Shown here: positions 13,401-23,564 of the stretch, piece after piece
Layout: each line of letters starts with the position of its first letter
Position numbering within the stretch: the stretch's first letter is position 1
Assembly: GCA_016946835.1 (NCBI GenBank)
Contig: JACVTC010000003.1
Location: forward strand, 850,001-914,000
Length of the DNA: 64,000 nt
Source: Neocallimastix lanati (nom. inval.)
Taxonomy: Eukaryota > Neocallimastigomycota > Neocallimastigomycetes > Neocallimastigales > Neocallimastigaceae
Reading direction: 5' to 3'
Notes under the pieces: model-generated
What the model was told of the DNA's origin: nothing
Databases searched by the model: none
What the model saw: only the letters and a program-made list of their open reading frames with translations
Made by a program: the position numbers and the translations under genes

Positions 13401-15185
13401 AGGAAAAACAAATTTAATATAGATCCTAAATATAAAATTAATTTAGACAAAGCAGATTTTAATAATAAAAAACTAAATATAAAAAATAAAAAGGTTATTA
13501 ATACAAGATCACCTAATAAAAATATCACCAATATGAATGCATATTTCAACTCTTTAGATGATGATATCGACGTATTTGAAGTTGATTCTAATCCATTTTC
13601 TGGTATCAACAATATCTCAAATATTGACAATAATATTTCAAACAATAAATCAATTTCAATTATTACTAATGATGCACCTCTCACTTATGAACAAGCTATT
13701 TATGGTCCTCATAATCAACAATGGAAACTCGCTATTAAAGATGAAATTGATAATTTATATAACAACAACATTATGACATTTACTCCAACTCTTCCAAAAA
13801 ATAAAAGTGCTATTCCTACCAAATGGGTTTTTACAGTTAAAAAGGACAAATTCAATAATATTAGTAAATTCAAAGCTAGACTCGTTGTTAAAGGCTTCAG
13901 ACAGAAAAAGAGCATTGATTACAATTTAACATATTCTCCTACACTTAATATGGATGCCCTAAAATTAATTATCGCTATTGCTGCAAAATTTAATTGGGTT
14001 TGCAAGCAATTAGATATCAAAGCAGCGTACCTTAATGCACGTCTTGATGAGGAAATTTACGTAATGATTCCACAAGGTGACCGCTACTTTGAGAGGGGAT
14101 ATTGGCGTCTTAATAAGGCATTATATGGATTGAAACAATCCGGACGTCAATGAAACAGAACTATATCAAACTTTTTGACTAAAAATGGATATAAACAATT
14201 AAAATCTGAACAATGTATATTCATAAAAGAAAATAAAAATAAATTAACATGTATAATAGGAATATATGTAGACGATATGATCATTACCGGGATTGAAAAT
14301 GAAACAAATAAAATAATAAAGAGGATCAAAGAAAATTTTAAAATATCCAATTCTGGAGATTTAAATTACATTTTAGGAATCGAAATAGAAAATAAAAATA
14401 ACATATATTATATTTCACAAAAGAACTACATAAACAATATATTAGAAAGATTCAACATAAATAATATTAAGAAGTCCAAAACACCATGCACCGGTGATAA
14501 TATCAAGACAGAAAATAAAAAAGAATTTAACAAAACAATTTATAAGAGTGCCATTGGTGCATTAATATTCCTATCAAAATGCACAAGACCTGACATTACA
14601 TTTGCTGTACATAAAGCAGCAAGAAATTGTGAAGAACCAACAATAAGCGATTGGAAAAAAGTAATGAACATATTAAAATATTTAAATGGGACAAAAGAAT
14701 ACAAATTAAAATATGATGGAAAAGGTGAAATTATAACTTACTCAGATGCAGACTTTGCTGGAGATATAAAGGATCGAAAATCAACATCAGGATATATAAT
14801 ATTAATGGGAAATTCTCCAATAAGCTGGTCATCTAAAAAGCAAACTATAGTAGCAACATCAACTGCGGAAGCTGAATACATCAGCACTTCAGAATGCATA
14901 AAAAAGATTTTATGGTTTAAAAATATATTAAACGAAATATTTAAATTTAACAAGCCAATAAAATTATACACTGATAATCTTTCTAGTAAAACAAGCATGG
15001 AAAACGGAGATTTAAACACAAAATTAAAACATATAGAAATAAAATATTATTTTAATAAAGACCTTATTGAAAAGAACATTATAAAATTAGAATATATAAA
15101 TACGAGTGAAATGTTAGCCGATATATTAACCAAAAATGTTAACGGTACTAAAATGACTAAATTTGCAAATAAAATTTTTTTTTAA
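10428..15185 (+). pseudogene. copia gag-pol coding region
   Basis: The parts in order are: a gag-like region (about 10428-11150); a CCHC zinc knuckle CFICNSTKHIKKDC near 11180; an aspartic protease with YDTGAS near 11655; the integrase zinc-binding and catalytic region (about 12060-12760, with WHNRFGH, TDKGKEY and ENNGLIERFN); a long Asn-rich spacer (about 13020-13640); the reverse transcriptase (about 13690-14600, with the YVDD box near 14266); RNase H (about 14730-14930); and the terminal ADILTKN typical of copia. Overall about one break is present, so it is listed as a fossil. Its sequence is the most intact mobile-element coding region in the window. Confidence 0.9.
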
Positions 15186-15208
15186 TATAAATTTAATTTG
15201 AGAATGCA

Positions 15209-15464
15209 TGTTAAAATATGAAAATAATTTAATTAGTAATTTTAGTTTTATTATTAATAATCATAGAATTTTAGAATAATTCATTATTACTCACATGATC
15301 AAAATATTAGTAATACATTAGTAATAGAAAAATGTTTTATTTAATTACGCCACATTTCAAATGTATATAAAAAGCGTGACTTTATTTTATGTTAAAACAT
15401 TGTAATTACCTTTTTATTAAATTTAATTAATAAATAAACTTTTAAATAAAATCAAATTTTATTA
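15209..15464 (+). repeat. 3' LTR of the copia element
   Basis: This is the second 256-bp LTR, read as identical to 10143-10398. The bases just before it (about 15195-15208, TTTGAGAATGCA) occupy the polypurine-tract position but are only weakly purine-rich. Confidence 0.92.
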
Positions 15465-15469
15465 ATTAT

Positions 15470-16012
15470 ATTTAATAATTAAAATTAAAGATATTTTTTT
15501 AATATCTTGTAAAATACTAATAAAATAATTATTTACAATATTTAATTATAAAAGTATATTTAATTATAAAGATATATATATTTTAATATTTTGTAAAAAA
15601 AAAAAAAAAATTAATATTACAATAATATTTTAATAATAAAAATAAAAATAAATATTATTGTTCTTAATGTAATTTTGCGAAATGCAACATTTTTTAATAC
15701 GTCACATGTTATGCTTTCAAAAGTTTTGGCGAAATGCAACTTATAGAAATGCCCCACTCCTGGCTATAGATAATAGTATTATGATTAATATTATTATGAT
15801 TATTATAAAATATAAATAATAGTAGTAGTAGTTATAGTATTATAAGATATAATTATTATAGCAGCAAATATAGGAAGTAAAAAAAAAGCACTTATATATT
15901 ATTATTATTATTAAATTATTTAATATTACAATAATACGAAACAAAATTGAATGAAATAATATTTATAATAAATAAAAATATATATTTTTAATTTCATATT
16001 TTTAATTTCTTT

Positions 16013-16043
<31 letters not shown>

Positions 16044-16488
16044 TTTTTATTTTTTATTTTTTATTTTTTTTTTTTTTTTTTATTATTTTTTTTTTATTAT
16101 ATGCAATATAAATGTAATAATGAAATGGTTTTTTTGAATTTCAACATTTTAATTTTTTTTTTTTTTTTTTTTTTAAATAAATTAAATATATAAAAATATT
16201 GTAAAAAATATAGTTATAGTTATATGGTATTATTATTTTTTAGAATAATATATATATATATATATATTTTTTAAAAAAAAAAAATATAATAATATATTAT
16301 AAAATAATTAATGATATATTTATATTACTGTTATATTTAATTATTTTATTTTTTTCTGTTATTATTCTATTATTATTATTGTTTAATTAAATATTTGAAA
16401 TAGTTGAATTATTATATGTCATCATTTATATTTAATTATTTTAATATGTGTATTTAAATTTAATATTCTGTTATTTAGATTGCTTATT
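15470..16488. other. AT-rich spacer with a short GC-richer repeat at 15665-15765
   Basis: Most of this stretch is poly(T), poly(A) and (TAT)n sequence. The exception is 15665-15765, which twice contains GCGAAATGCAAC together with TACGTCACATG and GCCCCACTCCTGG. Related words recur at 52830-52870 and 62600-62640, so this may be a small dispersed repeat. No gene is seen. The end of the minus-strand LSM7 gene lies at 16489. Confidence 0.45.
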
Positions 16489-17300
16489 TTAAGCTTTAAC
16501 AAAAGGATTACTAATTTCAACTAATTCATCAGGTGAAACAGTCATAATTGCTGTACCTCTTAAAACTACTAAACCAAGATCTCTTGTTTCATCAGTAATA
16601 TTTAATTCTTCATCTTTAATGTGATAAATGTAAAAATGGTTTATTTTTTATAATAATTATTGATATAATTTAAAATTTGTTGAATAATTCGATATTTATA
16701 TAATATGAAATGTATTAATATTTATATAATAAATAATTGTTATAAATAAAGTTTTTTTTTTTTTTTTTTTGGTTTAATACTTGATGATTATATATTAAAT
16801 ATTAATTACAAAATTTCTATATAGCCATAATACCTCTTAAAAATTCCTTTGTATCATCCAATACGATATTTAATAATTGATCAAAGCCTTTTAAAATTCC
16901 AGTGACTGATTATAAAATATATTAAAAATATAACATATATATATAAATTTATTATTAAAACAATTTTAAATTTATTAATGGGTTTTATTATCAAATATAA
17001 CCAACCTTCACGTTTTCCGTTAAATTTAACTCTAACTCTTTTGTTCATATATCTAGATAAATCCAAAATATTTTCCTTTGTCTATATTTAAAAAGTTTAT
17101 GATTTAATTATAAAACCAAAAATATTTATATAATAATTAATCATGCTATTTTTTTTTTTTTTTTTAAATTTTATTTTTTAAATTTTATTTTTAAATTTTA
17201 TTTATTTTCAATTTTTTAATAAATTATATTTATATACCTTTGGACGATCTTGATTTTGCATTTTTCCTCTATTTTTATTATTATTACCACCTCTACCGTT
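16489..17300 (-). CDS. LSM7: U6 snRNA-associated Sm-like protein LSM7, at least four exons
   Basis: On the minus strand the exons are 17300-17238, 17081-17006, 16905-16834 and 16613-16489, joined through GT-AG introns with consistent phases. The protein contains NILDLSRYMNKRVRVKF (Sm1 start), TGILKGFDQLLNIVLDDT (the Sm1 G and N region), and DETRDLGLVVLRGT plus NPFVKA at the end (Sm2). This matches LSM7 closely; the human protein has LDLSKYIDK, GILKGFDPLLNLVLD and TRQLGLVVCRGT. LSM7 is one of seven subunits of the Lsm1-7 mRNA-decay ring and the Lsm2-8 ring on U6 snRNA. Counting from the internal Met in MQNQDRPK the length is 98 residues, near the family norm. The Gly/Arg/Asn-rich stretch upstream of that Met is open and begins after an AAAAG acceptor, so translation may start in a further upstream exon, possibly ATG GAT AAG at 17919-17911. 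Confidence 0.9.
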
Positions 17301-18802
17301 CTTTTATTTACATTTTTGATGTAAAGCATTTTGAAATTATTAATTATGATTAATTGTATTTTTTAATTTTTTTAATTAAATAGTTGAATTAAGAATAAAT
17401 AAAAAATTAGTTTATATTAAATATTATTAAATATATTATTGAAGAAATTTATAATAATGATAATAATAATGATAATTAAATATATATATATGTATATAAA
17501 ATTTCTCTTTATTGATGTATAATGACATGAATATCCATTGAAATTAAATTTTTAAATATATATTAAAATAATATATTGAAATTATCATTATATTTATTAT
17601 AAATAAATATTATTTTACTTAAGTTCTTTTTTTTTTTTTTTACTTATTTATTTATTTATTTATTTACTTAACATAAAATATTATTTATAATAAAATTTCT
17701 GGATACTATAAAATAAAATATAATTGAATATTTAATTATTTTAATTATCAATGGATTGCACATTTATCAAATAATTTGAATTTTGTGATTAAATATTAAT
17801 CATATATTAACTATATAATTAACATATATAATTGATATCAATAGAATAGCAATAATGTAGAATAAAATATTTAAAATTAATTATTTAAATTATTTTAATA
17901 TTTTATTAACCTTATCCATTTTGTTAATTTTATATTATTATAATTGTTAAATTATTAATCAATTATTTGAAGAAAAATTTCTAAAAATATTTTTATTATT
18001 TATTATGAAGAATAGATATGAATTATAGACAATTTTAATTTTTAATTATTAATATAATATAAATTTTGATTGGTCTTTTAATAAGTTGTTATTAAAAATT
18101 CAAACATATTCAATTTATTCAAACTCATTTGAAGTTATAAGTTTATGCATATATATTTTTCTTTTTTTTTTTTATTATTATTATTATCATTAATATTATT
18201 AATTTAAAGTCTATGTTTGTTGTAAAAGATAAATATCTAATATTTAATTATTATTATTAATAGATTTATTATTTTAAAAAAAATATATATATAAATTATT
18301 AGCAAATATTAATTTTTATTATTAAAATTCTATTTTTTTCATCGAATAGAGATTTATTTTAAAAATTATTTATTAAAATGCCATTTTTATGTCGTAATAA
18401 TAATTAAAAGTTTATGATAGTTTTTTTTTTTTTTTATATAATTATTTTAATACTATCATTACTACTACCACTACAGCTACTATTAAAACTACTACTACTG
18501 ATAATAAATATTTATATTTGTTATGCAAAAATTATACATGTTATTTTAATATATATAATTTTTTTTATTTTTATTAACTATATAAATTATAAAAAATATT
18601 TATCAAAAAATTTAAAACATAATTAACAATGAGGTTTTATAATTTTTTATTTCATTTTTTTCATTTTTTTCATTTTTTTTTAATTATAAATTTTGATTAA
18701 ATTTTAAATAAGTTATTTTCTTATTCATCCATTAAATGATACAAATAATATATTTAAAATTATATTTATAATTTATATGAATAGTTCATTATATTTATAT
18801 AT
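17301..18802. other. AT-rich spacer upstream of LSM7
   Basis: Only low-complexity AT sequence is visible, with T runs, a TTTA microsatellite near 17640-17670 and small (CTA)n and (TAC)n clusters near 18450-18500. A possible distant first exon of LSM7 (minus strand, ATGGATAAG then GTTAAT) lies at 17919-17911. The short open frame at 18414-18626 is homopolymer-driven and is not called as a gene. Confidence 0.45.
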
Positions 18803-19380
18803 TTATAATATTAATTTTTTTTTGTTGACAGTTGCTATCCATTCCCTCATTATATCCCATGTTGACATTAAACTTCCAGAATGATTTTTTCTATAATCTT
18901 TAAATAAATTATTTATGTACATTATTTCACTTTTACCATTTTTACAATGATTGCAAACCAGTTTTATAAATATTGTTTTTACCATAATACGATATAATAA
19001 ATTGATCATAAATTTCTTCATTCCTCCATTGTAATATCCAACTTCTTTTGGTGGCATAACTCTAATATCATTGCTTTTTAAATAATCAAAACATTATTTA
19101 GTGGAATTCTTAACCATTTTTATATCATCAAATAACTTTTTTTTTTTTTTTCTTTAAATCGTAATTTAATTTATAGCATAGAAAAGCATATGGAATTTTT
19201 CTGAAATTTTAGGTTTATTAATGCATGGTACACATTAGTCATCTTTCATATTATTACCAACAAGTACTTTTAATTCTATATTTAATTTTAATAATATATC
19301 TATTAATGATAGCTGTTATTGATCCAATTGAGCCTACACCATAAACTAATACTTTTATTTTTAATTTTTAACTTTTTTTG
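18803..19380 (-). pseudogene. decayed ketopantoate-reductase-like gene, copy B
   Basis: The minus strand starts with KIKVLVYGVGSIGSITAIIN near 19365-19300. This is a beta-strand followed by a GxGxxG dinucleotide-binding loop, as at the N-terminus of 2-dehydropantoate 2-reductase (ApbA/PanE). Further along, 19057-18803 encodes MPPKEVGYYNGGMKKF and CNHCKNGKSEIMYINNLFKDY, similar in layout to the C-terminal domain of that family, where a Glu-x-x-Tyr/Ala-Asn helix binds the substrate. The middle is shortened and interrupted by several stops and frame changes, and a T-run splits it near 19140. The enzyme would reduce ketopantoate in pantothenate synthesis, but many fungal paralogues have unknown substrates. 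Family assignment is from motifs only. Confidence 0.5.
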
Positions 19381-19689
19381 ATGAATTTAAAATTTATACT
19401 ATACTTTATATTTTGATTATATAATATATATTATAATAATAATAATAATAATTTTTATTTAATCTAAAAATAATAGCTTTAAATATCCTACAATAAAATT
19501 AAAGAAAAAAAAATTTTTTTTGAAAGAATTATGCTATTTATAAAAATCAATTCTTTATTTGTCTTAGCTTTATTTTTTTACTTTTTTTTTTTTTTTTTAT
19601 TTTATTTTATTTTTGTTATTGTTGTTATTAATTTATATATATATAATAATTTTTTTTTCATTTTTTTTATAAATATTAAATTAAATTAA

Positions 19690-20658
19690 ATTAAATACTG
19701 ATTCAGTTCTCATATAGGTATATCATTGATGTGATCTCTTCTAAATTTACAAACATCTCATCAAAATATTTCTGAAATAGCACTGAAACAATGATCTGAA
19801 ATTATAAGCTTTTCATATTTGGTTTTACAAATAGTTCTGAATATTAAATACATAAAACAAATTTTTTTTTTATGATTTCACTATAATATGTATCCTCATC
19901 AACTGATATAGTATTGATTTTATTTAACTTCAATAATTTCATAGCTTTATTTGTTGATTTCATTACTAGTATAATAACATCACAATCATATTTATAAGAT
20001 AAACTTGGGGTAAAATTGTGATAATATAATATAAATTATAAGCATACATATCCTCCTGTTCTTAAAATTTATATTTAATATATTTAATGTTTTAATAATT
20101 AATTTTATATCATCTGGATTGCCTAAAGAATGTAAATCTCCAAGATATAATGTGGTATTTTCAAATTTAGATAGTACTGCTTTTTCTTCTTCACTATAAT
20201 AGACTGAACTTTGAAATCCAAAAAGAATAGGACGCTCTGAAATTTTATGTTCATTAATATATGAATCAGATTTATCAGCTTCCACATTATTATCAACAAA
20301 TCCCTTCAATTTTGTATTTAGTTTTAATAATGTTGTTGGTTTTTAATTAAAGAGAAAACAATATCATATTTTTCTGATAAATCAGCTTCTTTAATTTTCA
20401 TTTGATGATCAGTAGTCTTATTTTTTTTTTATAAATAATGTTTAATAACTAAACCATTTTTCTTTAATTCTTCATATGTACTTCCTGCTATCACAGTAAT
20501 ATATCATTACCAACTTCACATAAATAATGAATCATATATAAGACAATGACACTTATTCCAAGTACTAGTATTTTTAATTTACATATATTATTATAAGCAC
20601 TATCCAATTTTTCATTTGAATTTGAATTCTCTGTAATTAATATAGTATCTTTTTCCAT
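19690..20658 (-). pseudogene. decayed ketopantoate-reductase-like gene, copy A
   Basis: A minus-strand reading begins at ATG 20658 with a short acidic leader followed by CKLKILVLGISVIVLYMIHY and then ITVIAGSTYEELKKNGLVI. This fits the Rossmann start of the ketopantoate reductase family with its glycine loop degraded. Next come MKIKEADLSEKYDIVF and, at 20309-20060, RPILFGFQSSVYYSEEEKAVLSKF and TTLYLGDLHSLGNPDD, which sit where the family has its second conserved block. The tail near 19960-19700 is also readable in pieces. Several frame changes and stops separate the blocks. It lies head-to-tail upstream of copy B on the same strand, so the two probably arose by tandem duplication and both decayed. 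Confidence 0.5.
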
Positions 20659-21362
20659 TTCAAAATTTGGAATTATTTTATTATTTATTTTTTATTTTAA
20701 TTTAAATTTTTATTTTATTATTTTTTAAATTCTGAATTTTAAATTTTGAATTTTATTATTATTGCTATTTATAACATTTATTTTTATATGGTATCAAAAT
20801 TTATTATTACTTTTATTTTATTAATTATTATTAAATTTTATTATTACTTTTATTTAATTATCTGTTTTAACTCTTATTTATTTGTTTATTTATTCATCAT
20901 TAATAACACAAATATAATTGATATAAATGTGATATTTAAATATAATATAAATGACTATTGGTGTATAAAATATTAGAATATTTTTATTTTTACTATTTTT
21001 AATATCTTTGGTCCATAAATGAAAGCATTTAAAGAATTATTTAAATTTATATATATATATATATATATATTTAAAACATTAATACTTTTTCATTGGAAAA
21101 ACAATACTTAGAAATAATCTTGATATTTGTTAAATTTTTTAAAAGTTTATAATTAAAAATTATTATATATATATTTTATATTTGATGTATTATAAATATT
21201 TTTTATATATTATTATTTATATAATATATAATATTATATAATATACTATTAAATATATAATATTAAAAAAAACATAATAATGATTAATATTTCCCTAAAC
21301 TTTATTAATTAATATAAATGATTGTCAAGGGGTTAAATGATACACAGGTAGGTATGTTTTCT
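20659..21362. other. AT-rich spacer
   Basis: The sequence is low-complexity AT with a (TA)n run near 21047-21070. The open frame at 20746-20976 is composed almost wholly of Phe, Ile, Tyr and Asn from AT repeats and has no support as a gene. Confidence 0.45.
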
Positions 21363-21570
21363 ATATTTCTAATACTTTAAGAATCTCATTGCGTAAGCCT
21401 TGTCTGAGAGGATTACAGTTTCCAGCTCCTCTGGGATGTCAAGAAGGTGACAGGTGACCTATAGTGGGCTCTGCTTTTCCTTGAGGATCGAGTTGAGTTC
21501 TTCTATATTGGAGTTTTTTTGCTTATGGGAGGTTGCTAGCGTCGGCACCGTTCCGGTATGGCAATTAAAT
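21363..21570. repeat. SINE-like dispersed repeat, family A copy 1
   Basis: This GC-richer island of about 205 bp is embedded in AT-rich DNA. It aligns over its length with 42589-42790 in the same orientation. Shared words include TGCGTAAGCCTTGTCTGAGA, GAGGATTACAG, CAGCTCCTCTGG, CCTATAGTGGGCTCTGC and GGTATGGCA. AGAGGA and TCCTCT can pair as a 6-bp stem. It encodes no protein. I find no convincing tRNA or 5S promoter boxes, so the source RNA is unknown. Confidence 0.7.
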
Positions 21571-21639
21571 ATACACCCATATTATATAATTATATTATTT
21601 ATATATTTTTATTTTATTTATATTTTAAATATTAAATTC

Positions 21640-22395
21640 TTTATTTAAATATTATATAATTTTGATTTTGGTTCCATTTTCTATTTCATTTAATGGAAAA
21701 GTTTCTAATTCTTTTAAAAATCTTTTTGGATTTTACATTAATCCTCCAAGACCAAGATCTTTTAATTCACAACAAGTGAATTTGTATCCTTTTTCAATAA
21801 GTTTTTCTAAATTCTTCCTTAATTTGTCATCAATAGTACCTTGTCTTCCATACCATATATGAAAGTCAGTATTATTAATTGGTTAATATGGATATTCTTT
21901 TTCAAATATATAATATTAGTTGATTCCAAAAAGATTTTTTTGATATGATCTTTATAAACACTGTTTTTAAGTTCCCCCTCTGTTCTACCAAATCGTTTTG
22001 CGAGGACTTTCGTCCTAATCAGACAAGCTTTTATGATAAAATAGTATAATTGTATGATACAAAAGGTACAAAACTTCGTTTTACTGAATTCAATGGTAAT
22101 ATTAGGGAATAAGAAAGTAACTATACCTTCACCAATAGAAGTTGTAACATGAACTTCTTTATGTTTAAGTATTTACATTAATACTACACATCCAAAGGAA
22201 ACATCATAAACAATATCAAACTTTCCACCTATATTATAAACAATAGATTTTGAAGCTATATCCTTCTTCTTTTTCAGCTGATTAGAATTCCTTTCCTGGT
22301 TCAACAGGATTATAGTCATTGTAAGTGTCAATCATAACATGATATTTTGTTACAAGTTCATTGAAATATTGTTCTCCCCTTTCCAGCACCTAAAA
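21640..22395 (-). pseudogene. unidentified decayed coding sequence
   Basis: The minus strand carries protein-like stretches in different frames. They are GEQYFNELVTKYHVMIDTYN and DYNPVEPGKEF near 22385-22290, SIVYNIGGKFDIVYDVSFG near 22250-22200, KHKEVHVTTSIGEGIVTFLF near 22170-22110, and FHIWYGRQGTIDDKLRKNL, KFTCCELKDLGLGGL and FLKELETFPLNEI near 21870-21670. Stops and frame changes separate them. The composition is normal for a soluble enzyme of this genome. I do not recognise the family. A G+C-rich hairpin at 22003-22016 interrupts it. Confidence 0.4.
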
Positions 22396-22479
22396 TATGT
22401 AATTATTAATTTTTTTTATAATAATCAATACTTATTTATTATATTTTTTATAAATTTAAAATTTCAAAAACAAAAAAAA

Positions 22480-22542
<63 letters not shown>

Positions 22543-23104
22543 TAAATTGTGAATCAAACTCAAAAATTAAAAATATTTTAATAATTATTTAGAGAGAAAT
22601 TATTATTCAATCTAATTTTTAAAGTATTTAAATTTTTTTTTTTTTTTTTACTCAAATATACTGAAATTCTTTATCCCTTTTTTTTTTGTCTTAAATAAAA
22701 AAATAAAATAAAATAAAAAAAAGCTTATTTATATATTAATAATTTTCAAAACAATGCATTTAATTGAAAAAAAAATGGAGATAAAGAATAAAAACTTAAA
22801 ATTGTATATAAATCTAAATAGAGATAATTTTAATAAATATTATTATATTTGGGCATATTCGCATATTCATCCAGGAATGGATGTAAATTTCTCGAAAAGA
22901 AATACATATGATAAACTTCTACTATTTTCTGAACTTGCATGAATTTAATTTCTTTATTTCTTTACGGATTTTTTAATCTATGAAATGGTTTTATATATTT
23001 AGCTAAATAATTAATTATATGCATATATTTTTTTATTTATTTATTTATTTATTCATTTTATATAATATATATATTTATATATTTATACTCTTTTTTCTAT
23101 TAAA

Positions 23105-23135
<31 letters not shown>

Positions 23136-23428
23136 AAATGTATATAAAAGATATTTTTAAATATTTCAATAATAAAATTTAAAATATGGCATTTTTTAAT
23201 TTTATTATATAGACTTTTAATTATTTATATATGAAACACTAAATTTATTTCAAATTATAATTATTTATTATTATCTTATTAATTGAATTTACTTTTATAA
23301 TTAATATGTACAAATCATATATATTAATATATATATACACATATATATATTAATTTTTATATTATATATTACGAAATTAAAATACAGTTGATATTAACAT
23401 AGATATTTATAAAAATTATATTTTTTTA

Positions 23429-23483
<55 letters not shown>

Positions 23484-23564
23484 ATTATTATTATTATTAT
23501 TATTAAACATTTAATATATTATATATATATATATTTTTTTTTTTTACATATTATTATTTTTTTT
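22396..23564. other. AT-rich spacer with poly(T) and (ATT)n tracts
   Basis: A T run of about 50 bases ends near 22537, and an (ATT)n microsatellite spans about 23430-23500. The open frame 22754-22942 (62 residues, with the phrase SHIHPGMDVNFSKRNTYDKL) has reasonable composition near its end, but no other support or homologue that I know; it is left as a possible remnant. Confidence 0.4.

Larger units (their letters stand above)
10138..15469 (+). mobile_element. Ty1/copia (Pseudoviridae) LTR retrotransposon, young and nearly whole
   Basis: The element spans 10143-15464 and is flanked by the 5-bp target duplication ATTAT (10138-10142 and 15465-15469). It has two 256-bp LTRs, a primer-binding site directly after the left LTR, and a gag-pol region whose domain order is gag, protease, integrase, reverse transcriptase, RNase H. 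That order defines the copia group. The LTRs look identical base for base, so the insertion is very recent. It looks almost whole, with about one break in the coding region, and is treated here as a fossil. Confidence 0.93.

Noticed and set aside
21985-22027. Hammerhead-ribozyme-like core on the minus strand (CTGATTA, then AGGAC-GAAA-GTCCT hairpin)
   Set aside because: The first core has T for G (CTGATTA versus CTGATGA), the second core after stem II reads CGCAAAAC instead of CGAAAC, and no stem III with a cleavage triplet can be drawn.
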